The notes beneath the pieces were generated by a model. It was not told where the DNA came from and did not search any database. It saw nothing but the letters and a program-made list of their open reading frames with translations. Of a DNA stretch of 64,000 nucleotides, positions 34,020 to 44,957 are shown in pieces; within the stretch, counting starts at the first letter, position 1; each line of letters opens with the position of its first letter. Source of the stretch: Lomentospora prolificans (Eukaryota; Ascomycota; Sordariomycetes; Microascales; Microascaceae); NCBI GenBank assembly GCA_029532625.1, contig JARFXM010000009.1, positions 4,154,001-4,218,000 of the forward strand. Direction: 5' to 3'. Made by a program: the position numbers and the translations under genes.

Positions 34020-36043
34020 ATGGCGACTCCCTCGGGTAGAAGAAGAGTTCCTTATAAGGACTTTCTGCAGCCCGCGCTTCATAGAAGGTTCGCCTCGACC
34101 GCAACCATCCTCCTCGCCGTTTCTTATGTCGCAGCCATCTTCCTCTCCGACTATTCTTGTGAGTTTCCACGATCCATGTATCTGCTGCTATACGGCGCAG
34201 TTCGAAGGGCTAACACAGTCGGACCATAGATTTCTGGTCATGGTTTCCCATCGGGCCGTCAGGGGTCCGAACCCTGTTTATCTTCGGTAGCGGCCTAGTT
34301 GTCCTTATCCTCCGTATTGCGCAGTATCACGTCGACATCCGAACGGCGAATTCCGCATTCAAGGCCTTTACGCAGGATCTTGTACGAGTCGAGACTTACG
34401 AGGCCCTCGTTTCCTACTTCATATCGAGCTTGTTCTTTTGTCCGATTTTCCTGAAGGCGTATTCGGATGACAATGCGATGCATTGGATTGTCTATCGTAA
34501 CGGAGACAGAGCCAGGCTAAACGAGAAGCCTCTCTTTCTAGCCTTCTACTTCACTTCGTGTGCAATTGTGCAGGCTGTTGCCCACATTTGCAAGGATCAG
34601 GACAAGTTGACCCTCGGAGAGGCCAAGGGAAATGGCGACAAGGAGAACAAGGCCGGAGGGACTCTGAGCCAAGTGATTGCCAAGTTGCCATCAGTCGCAT
34701 CCGAGGCCGCGTTCAGGTCTCTCGTGGCTTTGTTTACTCACTTGTTCCTCTATCATCTTGTCTTCCGCTCCTTCGCTTGGGGATGGGCGCTCTTCTTCTT
34801 CCGAATGTTCTACAACTTACCCAAAACTAATATGCTACCACCATCCACCCCTGCAACATTCCACTCACTCAAAACCAGCCTTTTGGGGGGCTTCCTTATT
34901 TTTGCCATCTGGCAAGCTGCAAACGTCGCGTTCTCTAGCTTCATGGCTAAGGAGCCGTTGAAAAACAGGAAGCCACTGACAGCCGAATCGAAAGATCCCA
35001 ATGGCAGCTTGCTGAATGGCTTGAAGAGTAAGAAGGCTGCGATTAGGGTAAGAGGTCTCCTTTCTACCAACTTCCGCTGGGGGTTTAATCGCTAATAGAC
35101 ATAGGCTTATGCCATGTGGGAGCTTTCCTATATTGCTAGCGACTTCCAGGATCGTCGCAAGGCCATTTTCGAGGACATCGATCGTAAAGATGGCCCTATG
35201 TGGTCTCAAGTCTACGTCATTTGCCTAGACCTTGTAAAGTCTATCACCGTGAGGGTGGATGAATATGGAAAGACGCCCGCCGCCCCTCAACCAGAGCCGA
35301 AACCGGAGGAGCCTAGAGCGCGGACTACGGCGCCACCGAAAGAAGAAGCCATCTTTAGGCGTCAACCTTCTACCAAATCGATGCGGAGTGAAGTTGAAAA
35401 CGCCATTGACCATGTCGCGAGGTCTCCTGGAAACACGCCTATGTCTCGCCTTAGCCCCATGGCCAAGAAGACCTGGAAGAAGGCCAAGGACTCCATGCTC
35501 ACCCAGGACCAGCAGGACGCCTTCCGCCCCGACAACATGGTCGGTCAGTTTAGGCACCTTATTCTTAGAGTGTTGCAGAACAATAGGGTGGGTGCCTTCT
35601 TCCGACAGGAGTACAGGCGCCGGTTGACGGTCGCTGTCTTGGGTACACCATCTGCTGAGCTCGCTCTCTACGTCAATGCCATTGAAGTGCTTGGCTCCCT
35701 GGCTGTCAACAGCCTTGGGGAGGATAAGTTTGGAAACGTTCACCGAGACGTTCCGACAATTATCCGGACATTTACTAGCACAATCAGGAAGCTCGATGCT
35801 TTTAAAGCCAGTTTTCCCGTACATTGGACCGATGTGGAAGCGAAGAAGGAGTGTCCGGAGGTTGACGCCGTGCTTAATGCGCTCAGGTCGGCCCTGGCCA
35901 AGCTCATTACTGAATTTGAGCCTTATAGAAATGATCTGCGATTAACATTGACGGATCTGCGTTTGGCGAGAGAGGCGGCTGGAGCTACCGAAGGTGGGGA
36001 TGTTGCGAGGGAGCCCGATATGGTAGAGATCAGGCGTCGGTGA
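34020..36043 (+). CDS. NDC1: Nucleoporin Ndc1
   Basis: Polytopic nuclear-envelope protein that anchors the nuclear pore complex and the spindle pole body. Three exons (34020-34158, 34230-35047, 35105-36043) give 631 residues. The N-terminal half has about six hydrophobic helices (ATILLAVSYVAAIFL, FGSGLVVLILRIAQY, FLAFYFTSCAIVQAV, FTHLFLYHLVF, SLLGGFLIFAIWQAANVAF). The C-terminal half is soluble and helical, with the conserved AYAMWELSYIASDFQDRRKAIF and MWSQVYVICLDLVKSI. The start at 34020 precedes a basic stretch (RRRVPYKDFL) typical of the fungal family. Followed in the same direction by DLT1. Confidence 0.92.
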
Positions 36044-36553
36044 TTATGGCGCTCGTTAAAGATACGACGCGGTGCCGACGACAAGCAATGATATGTACTG
36101 TATAACTAAGGTTGCAATTATCGTATGGTAGCATTTTATGTGTAGCATGGCAAACTAAAAAAATGAGGATTCGGTTCAAATCTGTCGAAGCATGGAGCTC
36201 TCAAAACTGGTATTCTTATATCGGGGTTATGTGTCTGACGCAGCTTCAACCTTAAATTTCTACCACAATCTTGTCCATGAAGCTCACAACCACACAACAC
36301 TACATCATACATCTATCAACACCTCTAGTGTTACGTCGCCGCGGCTGGCTTCAGGACCGTTCCCCTCCATGACGCGATAATTTTATTCTTTCCATGAATA
36401 GCCTTCATATCTAGCCATGCACCCTCGATTGCTCCCTTCACCGCTTCCGACGCGTTTGCAGTTTACCTGCCTCGCCCAACAGTTGCCATAAAACTCGCGG
36501 TTCTCGCCCGACCAGACCCGGCCAAGCGGCCTTCCCTCCCGCCGCCAGCAATC
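36044..36553. other. Intergenic region NDC1-DLT1
   Basis: Tandem spacing of about 510 bp containing the NDC1 terminator and DLT1 promoter. No gene is seen. Confidence 0.5.
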
Positions 36554-37810
36554 ATGGTTTCCGCCCACGCCGTCTTCCGGCTCATATACAATACCTTCTA
36601 TACCATCTTCTACGTCGTCCTCGTCGCGCTCCTCGTCGTAACACCCACCGATGTCATCTACCGTGCTTGGAGAAACGGGCAGACCTACAATATCTGGATA
36701 ATCGCCGTGTGCTATCTGTTAACGTTTCTCCTCGTGTCCTTCATATATGCCACGAGGCTCTACATCAATAAGACGGCGCTTGCGGCTATTCCCAAGCAAT
36801 GGATTCCGATCGAGAAGGGAGACGTGGATCCCATGGTCCACCGGCTTATTAGATATGGACTTGACAGGAGCGCTGCTATTGCGTACGATGCGCGGCCTCG
36901 GATAAAGCAGGGCCTAGAGACTACAGTGACGAACGAATCCCGTGGTACAGACAGAACGGATCCCGATAGGGAGCTAGAGAAGCAGACGTCGCGCCTCTTC
37001 AGGTTAAGGAAATCGGTGACCAAGGAAGAGGATGTCCGCGTCGTGCTTCCTCCGCATGAGCCGGTTTCCAACGAAATAGAGCAGCCGGGGTGGGGTTCTC
37101 CGATATCGCCAGACCTCGCGGACATCCAATACAGCACCGTCTTCACCGAGTTTCCCACCCTCATCGAGGCGAAAGCTCTTACCCTTGCGCCCGCTGCACA
37201 GGGGCAGCCATCAGGAGTCGCAGAGCCTAACGCCACCGTAGACCCCGATATCGTTGGGTTGCTGCAGAGGCCTCTGAGCATGGGCCTCCGCGACTACATA
37301 AGTCATCTCGCTAGCCTAGGCGTGCTGGACCTCACCCCAACCGTGGCCGAGTTTCTCACATGCTACGAGAACGCGCGCTTCTCGACACGACCCATATCAA
37401 ATACCGATTTCCGACATCTAATGCATCTTTTTGCCGAGGTTCTGAGGTATATGAAACCTTTTGATCCCGAAGCTCTCGACGATGCATCTTCGGGGAACTA
37501 CTCGAGCAGTGCCGCGTCGCTGCGGCCACCAACATCCAGCAGCAACTCTTCAAGAGTCATTCCCAACCGTATCCTCACAAGGACTCCATCTCTCGCGGGC
37601 GGCGACTGGGGCTTCCGCACCGCACCCACCACGCCTAAGAGTGGGGTTAGCGACTCCGCCTCGAGGGCGGCGGCGTCCGTGGGGTCTAGCCTGGATTCCT
37701 TTGCGCAGACCAGACACCCGTATCCAATCAGTGGCGTAGCGTCTTCGGCCAGTACACGTTCCAGTATCTCCGGAACAGGATCTGTGCTGCGGTTCGAGGA
37801 TGACGGATGA
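36554..37810 (+). CDS. DLT1: Dlt1-like membrane protein (defect at low temperature)
   Basis: Fungal-specific two-helix membrane protein; the yeast mutant grows poorly in the cold. Its biochemical role is not known. The intronless frame gives 418 residues. Two transmembrane helices lie at residues 13-31 (TIFYVVLVALLVVTP) and 48-68 (IWIIAVCYLLTFLLVSFIY). Next come the conserved ALAAIPKQWIPIEKGDV and VHRLIRYGLDRSAAIAYDARPR, then a mid-domain with YISHLASLGVLDLTP and FLTCYENARFS. The last 110 residues are Ser/Thr-rich and probably disordered. Length and order match filamentous-fungal Dlt1 proteins. Confidence 0.88.
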   Translation: MVSAHAVFRLIYNTFYTIFYVVLVALLVVTPTDVIYRAWRNGQTYNIWIIAVCYLLTFLLVSFIYATRLYINKTALAAIPKQWIPIEKGDVDPMVHRLIRYGLDRSAAIAYDARPRIKQGLETTVTNESRGTDRTDPDRELEKQTSRLFRLRKSVTKEEDVRVVLPPHEPVSNEIEQPGWGSPISPDLADIQYSTVFTEFPTLIEAKALTLAPAAQGQPSGVAEPNATVDPDIVGLLQRPLSMGLRDYISHLASLGVLDLTPTVAEFLTCYENARFSTRPISNTDFRHLMHLFAEVLRYMKPFDPEALDDASSGNYSSSAASLRPPTSSSNSSRVIPNRILTRTPSLAGGDWGFRTAPTTPKSGVSDSASRAAASVGSSLDSFAQTRHPYPISGVASSASTRSSISGTGSVLRFEDDG

Positions 37811-38782
37811 CTGGGGAGAGAGTGGACGCTGTCGGCGGCCTCTGACGGGTAGCTCTGCGTACTTGTATGATTTCACGAATGGCACGGTTTTGACGACCTC
37901 GGAGTTACTAGCATCGGGCCTCTTAGCCCGTGTGTAAGAGGAAGAAAGGAATAGAGGGAGATAGATACCCCTTCGCAAAAAAGCTTTTTCCTTTTTTTTC
38001 GGCATACAGTTTAATACCTAATTCCTAATTTCTGACGGAAACGTCCACAATGATGCATACATCCCTCAAATGCTCTCTTCCTCCTATTTTAATACTTGTA
38101 TAAGATTGACACTTGCTCCTAAACCATGGGTATCGTTCCTCAAATGCAGCCTACGTCACCGAGATGTGCTCTCTAAAATCCAGTATCACCTACAGATCCT
38201 CCATCTCTATGCTTGCGTGTCAGAGGTAGATTTTGTCGTTTGAGCGGGTAGCGTCGCTTTCGCTATACGTTTGAGCCGCCTTCTTCTCTACCTCTTCAAC
38301 AGCCCGTTTTTCTTCGACTTCTTCCATCGGCTCTCTATTTTCGTTTGCTATTCCAAGAGTAGGATTCGTCGCCGCTTCTACCCCATCAGAACTTAGGTAT
38401 TCCTTCACCGCCACTTTCGGGGCCGGCTTAGCAAGCCAGAGACATTGTAATACGGATACGCGGCTATTATGTAATTAGGTCACGGGTGAAACGAAATCGG
38501 GGTGGGGCGGAAATATCCGACTGCGTCGCTGATGGGTTTGTGTCGTGTGTTGGCTGATGGCTTATTCTCTGTTCATACTTGCAATCTTCAGGAACAACCC
38601 TCAATGGAGCAAAACAATGCCAGCTCTGCGTTCAATGAACTAGGCTTCGCCCTCTGTCATGATTTCATACAAGACCATATGATTGAGAAACTATTGGCCC
38701 TTGCATGGGGAAGATTCCTGGACCTTCGCTTGGAGCAAATCTTCCTTCTTATACTTTCAGCTATGCAAATACCTCGAAAGAC
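37811..38782. other. Convergent intergenic region DLT1 / DUF6601-type gene
   Basis: T-rich 3' sequence near 37985-38000. A minus-strand frame at 38220-38414 is short, acidic and unsupported. No gene is seen. Confidence 0.45.
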
Positions 38783-39880
38783 CTAGCCCGCGCTTGCCAT
38801 ATGTTGTTGTCTTTTGGCCTTATAGGCAACGACTGTCGCCCAGTTATTTAGAAACACATAACAGAAAACAACTAGTAGAAGCCCAAGCGCAACAGGCGGT
38901 CCAAGAATCGAGAAGATAGTGAAGCCGTACGAGACCGACTGGAACATGTTGCTGTCGCGCAAGGTGTTGGTCGCCAGCCCAACTTGCATAGCTGTCAGGA
39001 CAATAGTAATATATATAATTGCAGAACCTATCCCAGCGAGATTATGTTGTAAAAAACCACTGTACTGCTGCCATCGAGTCATATAACTCCGAAGCGGAGT
39101 TTGCATGAAGAAGTATATCTTGTTGAGGCGGCTAAGACGCAGCTCCCCGTAAAAGAAGCGTTGGTCAATCTTGCGGTAGATGTGCTCGGTATCAAGTTCC
39201 CGAACAAAGCTTCTCCAGGCATGCCAGGTAACTCCTTCGGGAAGCAGATGCTTCTCTTTTGCGATAAAGAAGTCAGACTCGTGGGTGATTAGGGCGGCGA
39301 AGGAGAAGAGAAAGCCGATCGCACACTTGCGAAGCTTCTCTGGAGCACACAGGTCGCCTGTATGCTTACCTCCATTCCCGGAACAGCGGCAAGAGAGATG
39401 GCGGTACCAGAAGTGTGGCTCGAGTAGGAAGCGGGGCATGGGCTTGATATATATATGACCGCCCGTCCACACAAGATGAACGTCCATCCTCTCGGTGATG
39501 ACGATCTCCCGCGAGAGCAGGAGCTGATGGTGGAGTGGGCGGGGCGGCATGGGTCGGCCCGCGATCCACAGCCAGGGGTAAACTCGATTTAGCCGTTGTA
39601 AGTTTAGCTCATTTGCGACGCAGGCGTCAACGTCATCACTCGCAGCGGCGAGGTCGTCGAGCTTAGTGCGGTACGATGCGGGTAGCAGTGAGGGAAGCGT
39701 GTGATCGGGAGGAGGAGACGCGCCAGAGCAGCTGTTGTCATACTCGAGCAGCCGGGTGGTGAACGGCGCTGAAAGACAAGCTCGGCATGACGGAGAGCAG
39801 AGGCCTGAAGCCGAATTCCGTTGCGGTTCCATCTCGCGTCCGTTTAGTCGTGTCAAAACCATGCGAACGAGTCGAGCCAT
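38783..39880 (-). CDS. DUF6601-type fungal membrane protein of unknown function
   Basis: Single-exon protein of 365 residues that I recognise as a widespread fungal family annotated DUF6601; no function is known. The conserved core is YPWLWIAGRPMPPRPLHHQL, MDVHLVWT, YIKPMPRFLLEPHFW, then CAIGFLFSFAALITHESDF, WHAWRSFVREL, RFFYGELRLSRLNKI and YMTRWQQYSGFLQHN. Two C-terminal transmembrane helices lie at about 285-305 and 325-350, with a basic tail. The start may be Met1 (39880) or Met17; the first 30 residues are not conserved-looking. It is divergent from the NLR gene with little space between, so the two may share a promoter. A functional link is only a guess. Confidence 0.75.
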   Translation of the reverse strand: MARLVRMVLTRLNGREMEPQRNSASGLCSPSCRACLSAPFTTRLLEYDNSCSGASPPPDHTLPSLLPASYRTKLDDLAAASDDVDACVANELNLQRLNRVYPWLWIAGRPMPPRPLHHQLLLSREIVITERMDVHLVWTGGHIYIKPMPRFLLEPHFWYRHLSCRCSGNGGKHTGDLCAPEKLRKCAIGFLFSFAALITHESDFFIAKEKHLLPEGVTWHAWRSFVRELDTEHIYRKIDQRFFYGELRLSRLNKIYFFMQTPLRSYMTRWQQYSGFLQHNLAGIGSAIIYITIVLTAMQVGLATNTLRDSNMFQSVSYGFTIFSILGPPVALGLLLVVFCYVFLNNWATVVAYKAKRQQHMASAG

Positions 39881-40222
39881 ATAGATATTATGCAGCTTCG
39901 CAGTGTGTAGCCCTGGAAAGGCATGATATGGCCGTCCAGCTTCCTCGTGACCGCCATCTTGGGGCCAATAGCCGCTGCGTGCAAATGATCAACTGCCAAC
40001 TCTTCGAGGCTATTCGCTAATGGTACCAACCCCGCTTCGACCCTTGATCCAGCCGCAGCCTCGCGAATGTAAATTAGACACTATTAAGTGCTGGCTGGCC
40101 TGGCATCCCCATCTCACTCACTCCTTCCCCTCCAAACCCTAACACTTCGACTAGGTGTTCTTTTGTCCAGAATTGTAAAAGCCATTCTATTTCTTGCTTA
40201 CATTTTCTCACTACTGTGACAG

Positions 40223-43200
40223 GCTATACTCTAAGATCATTGACTCCCACAAGGGGAATCGCCGTCTGAGTCGATTGAAGGGGAAATTGAAGAGCACATT
40301 TAAGTTTCAAAATCCCTCCCAGTCGCCACCAGGTAGGTATTGGCCATCATTCCCTCGAATCTCGAACCTACTGACAATTTATAGTAGTGGGATCTTCAGT
40401 CGCATCTATCTCTGAAATCCAGGAGACTTCAAGCACGCATGAGTCGGATAATCCGACCCCCGCAATCAGCCTTATTCCCTCTGAGACTAGCACTCCAATG
40501 CCATCCTCAAAACAGAAAGACTGCCATGCTTCGATTCAACTCGTCAGCCCTCCCGCGAATGAGGATGGAGCAGATGTTGATATCATCGCTATTCCTGGCC
40601 TGGATACGGAATCACCCGACACCTGGATCTGGAAGTCACAAACCTCAGATCCATCTGCTGATGCATCTGCAGTTAACTGGCTGACCGACCCGAGTATGCT
40701 GCCTGCCTTGGTGGGATCGGCCCGAATTTTCACCTGCGATTGGCCATCCAGTCTTTTCATACCCCAAGACACAATTGAAAGGACAGTCCAAGAGCTTGCC
40801 AGGGTATTGCTCTTGAGCATCCAAGCTAGGCGTTTCAAGGATTTAGATCGGCCAATCTTATTTATTGCCTCATGCTTAGGCGGCGTTATACTTATCCAGG
40901 CTCTCGTACTCGCTGCCAAGAAAAATAGCGACTATGAATCGCTGTGGAAAGCGACAAAGGGTATTGTTTTTCTCGCTACGCCGTTTAGGGGAACAGCATT
41001 CCAAAATCTCGCTGCAGTTGCCGTTCCATTCATGGATTGTTATGCCGCCCTTAAAGGCCAAGCAGTACCTCGGCCATTACTTGATAGTGTGAGGGAGTCG
41101 ACATACTCCCTCGAGGAACTCATTCGAGACTTCACAAGGGAATACCAGCATGGTGGTAGAACCTGCCAGTTAGCTGTATTCTACGAAATGCGAAAGACCA
41201 ATCTTTTAAGTAAGGGTTTGCCTCGTTGCGTCGCAGATCTCCTCAAGGGCCCAGAACTGGTAAGTTGGTTACCTTAGCTATACATTTGGAGCCTCCAACT
41301 CTAATTCCTCACTAGCTAGTTGATAGAACCTCTGCCTGTCTTGATGTCGTTCCAGATCCAATTGGTCTTGACCGAGCCCATGTCCTTATGAACAAATTCT
41401 CCAGCACGGAAGATCTGGACTATTGTCGAGTCTCTGACAAGATACGATTGATGCTTCAAACCATTCGCACGCCATCAATACTCAAGGACGCCGATGATTG
41501 GATACGCAACAAGCACTACACCAAAGCGAGACTCAAGATAGAGCGGATCTCAGGCGAGTATTTGCCGATAGACCAGTGCTATATCAACCTTGTCCTAGTC
41601 GAGCACACTAGTGGCGTGTCGAACAGCACAGAGGATGAGAATAAAGGGCCGCAGTCATCTCCATTTTCGCTTACTTCTCGACTAAAGATTGAGAGGCTAG
41701 ATGCAACTCAAACCATAGCATTGCCGGCACTCTTTGACCCACGGAAGGTACGTGGTCTCAAGGTCAATCCTAGACGAGTCTTGATCCACGGTCGCGCTGG
41801 AGTTGGCAAGACAACCCTATGCAAAAAGATTGTCCTCGACTTTCTCGAAAAGAGGATGTGGTCTAATCTATATGACCGTGTACTATGGGTACCCCTACGG
41901 AATCTACGGCGGAGGAAGGCATCTGGATATAACCTGGAGGAATTATTTTATGATGAATATTTCTCTCAGCGCCCAAATGGCAGAAAGTTTGCCAAGGAAT
42001 TATTCGAACGGATAGTCAAGTCCACGGGTAACAGAACGCTATTTCTACTCGATGGATTAGATGAGGCAACTGACTTAAACGACATGGAGACCTTCCTTGG
42101 ATATCTATTAAGTCAACCAAACTACATCGTTACAGCTCGACCACACGCCAAGTATTCTAAGCTCTTTCGCTCCTCCGAGAAGCCTGACCTTGAACTAGAA
42201 ACAATCGGATTTCAGCCGGAGCAAGTCAATGACTACCTTAAAACAACAATATCCGATAAACAAAAGGTAGACGACATGCAGTCATTCCTTCGAAAACACC
42301 TATTAATCCAAGGACTTGTTCGGATTCCGATCCAGCTAGATGCGTTCTGCTTTACCTGGGACGAAGGCTTCGGTGTGACAGACGTCCCCGAGACCATGAC
42401 AGCTGTATACCGCGCTATCGAGAGCAAGCTATGGAAAAAAGATATCCTCCGCCTTCAAGAGGGAATCGGGGACAGGCCGATGAAAGAGGATAGCGTTCGA
42501 GAGGCTACCGCGAACGAAGTGAAGAGGCTAATTGCCGCTGAGACTGAATTGCTAGAAGCCTTTGGCTTTGCTGGCCTCTATAGTAATCTCATTGAATTCC
42601 ACTCAAGCCACCAAGATGTGGTAGAAGAGGAAGTAAATTACACAAGGTCAGGTCGGTTCCTCGGAGAGACTCTTTCACGTCTTTCTTTTCTGCGGACGTC
42701 AGATACCTCGCGCAATCGTAGCCAACGAAGCTACCATTTTCTGCACCTTACATTCCAAGAATATTTCGCAGCCCGGTACTTTGTGAGGCAGTGGAAAATC
42801 AGGAAGCCGCTTCAATGTCTGGATCTTTACCAGGGAAACCACAAGAACATCCCACCAGCTGATTTTCTCCAGAAGCACAAATACAACCCACGATACGATA
42901 TTTTCTGGCGCTTTGTATCTGGGCTGCTATGCCTAGAACCAGAGGAACAAATTACTTGTTTTTTTGAGGCAGTTGAGCAGGAGCCGCTTGACCTTTTAGG
43001 GCCGTCACACCAGCGGTTAGTTATGCACTGCCTGAATGAAGCTGGCCCAAGCATGGCCAAGTCAGATAAGCTCCACCTGCTTCAAGTGAAATTGGAGGGG
43101 AGGTTATTGGAATGGATGTACTTTGAATGTATCTGCAGTGGCAAGACATACCTCGCAATGGAAGCCGAGTTTCCCGAAAAAATGCTAGAAAAAGCTCTCA

Positions 43201-44957
43201 AAGAATGTTCTCATAGACAAAGGTCAAGCATTCTAAACGCCATAAGACATCGACCATACCTCTCCGAGACAGCAGTGAACGCGCTTCTAGCACTGCTCAC
43301 AGATACAGAATCACATGTTCAACAGGCAGCTGCTAATGCGCTTGGAAACCAATCGAGCCTCTCCGAGATGGCAGTGAATACGCTTCTAGCACTGCTCATA
43401 GATGCAGACTCGCATGTTCAACAGGCAGTTTTCAATGCGCTCGGAAAGCAATCGAGCCTCTCTGAGATGGCAGTGAATACGCTTCTAGCACTGCTCATAG
43501 ATGCAGAATCGTATGTTCAACAGTCAGCTGCTTATACGCTCGGAAAGCAATCGAGCCTCTCTGAGATGGCAGTGAATACGCTTCTAGCACTGCTTATAGA
43601 TACAGAATCGCATGTTCGACAGGCAGCTGCTTGTGCGCTTGGAAAGCAATCGAGCCTCTCCGAGATGGCAGTGAATACGCTTCTAGCACTGCTCATAGAT
43701 ACAGAATCACATATTCGACAGGTAGCTGCTGAGGTGCTTGGAAACCAATCGAGTCTCTCAGAGACAGCAGTGAATGCGCTTCTAGCACTACTCATAGATA
43801 CAGAATCGCATATTCGGCACGTAGCTGCTAAGGCGCTTAGAAACCAATCAAGCCTCTCTGAGATGGCAGTGAATACGCTTCTAGCACTGCTCACAGATAC
43901 AGAGTCGCATGTTCGAGAGGCAGCTGCTTACGCACTTGGAAAGAAATCGAGCCTCTCCGAGATAGTAGTGAACGCGCTTCTAGCACTGCTCACAGATACA
44001 GAATCGCATGTTCGATACGCAGCTGCTTACATGCTCGGAAGGCAATCGAGCCTCTCCGAGATGGCAGTGAATGCGCTTCTAGCACTGCTCACAGATACAG
44101 AATTGCATGTTCGACGGGCAGCTGCTGAGGCGCTTACAAACCAATCAAGCCTCTCCGAGATGGCAGTGAATGCACTTCTAGCACTACTCATAGATACAGA
44201 ATGGCATGTTCAACATGCAGCTGCTCATGCGCTCGGAAAGCGATCGAGCCTCTCTGAGATAGCGGTGAACGCGCTTCTAGCACTACTCACAGATAGAGAA
44301 TCATATGTTCGAGAGGCAGCTATTGACATACTTGGAAACCAATCAAGCCTCTCAGAGATAGCAGTGAACGCGCTTCTAGCACTGCTCATAGATACAGATA
44401 CAGAATCGCAAATTCGAGAGGCAGCTGCTTATGCGCTCGGAAACCAATCAAGCCTCTCAGAGACAGCAGTGAACGCGCTTCTAGCACTGCTCACAGATAC
44501 AGAATCGCACGTTCGATGCATAGCTGCTGAGGCGCTTGGAAACCAATCGAGCCTCTCCGAGATGGCAGTAAATGCGCTTCTAGCACTGCTCAAAGATACA
44601 CAATCATATGTTCGATACGCAGCTGCTGAGGCGCTTGAAAAGCAATCGGCTAGGGTGGTTCAGCAAATATCAACTGAACCAGCTATATTATCATTTTACA
44701 GTGATGAGCTGATTGGTGGTCTGTATCTGGGTTTGCTATTGCGAAGCTTTCGAACAAGCTTAAGCTGGTTTATTCTTCCTGGTCAAGATTGTTCTCTTCT
44801 CTACCAACAGGATGAGGTGAATAAACTACAGTTTGGTGATCAAATCAAGGATGGCCGTCTTTTACATATTATTGATACTGTCCGTGAAGGTCTTTCTGGA
44901 GAGGACAGTCACAAGCTATGGCATAAAGCTCTAGAGACATCGCCAATTCAACACTAA
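40223..44957 (+). CDS. NLR: alpha/beta-hydrolase-like domain, NACHT ATPase, HEAT repeats (5' end unresolved)
   Basis: Fungal STAND/NOD-like receptor, a family used in self/non-self recognition and programmed cell death. Supported exons are about 40223-40332, 40385-41259 and 41316-44957. The N-terminal domain is alpha/beta-hydrolase-like (DIIAIPGLD, then FIASCLGGVILIQAL, then GIVFLATPFRGT); the nucleophile slot holds Cys, not Ser. The NACHT domain has Walker A GRAGVGKTTLCKK, Walker B TLFLLDGLDEA, YIVTARPH, and FLHLTFQEYFAARYF at its end. Fourteen 33-residue HEAT-like repeats follow (43260-44651), then a 102-residue tail. Exon 1 has no ATG in frame. Either an upstream exon is missing or translation starts at the ATG at 40498, which keeps the hydrolase-like domain. 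Repeat DNA is visibly less GC-rich than neighbouring genes. Confidence 0.85.
43260..44651 (+). repeat. 14 tandem 99-bp HEAT-like coding repeats in the NLR
   Basis: Fourteen units of 33 residues beginning LSE and ending QSS, each two helices: LSEMAVNALLALL, then an acidic turn, then the VR..AA..ALG helix. Unit 12 is 35 residues because a GATACA hexamer is duplicated. Identity extends to synonymous sites, so copies were recently made or homogenised. Most variable positions are 22 and 26 of the unit. All units are open, with no stop or frameshift. Confidence 0.95.
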
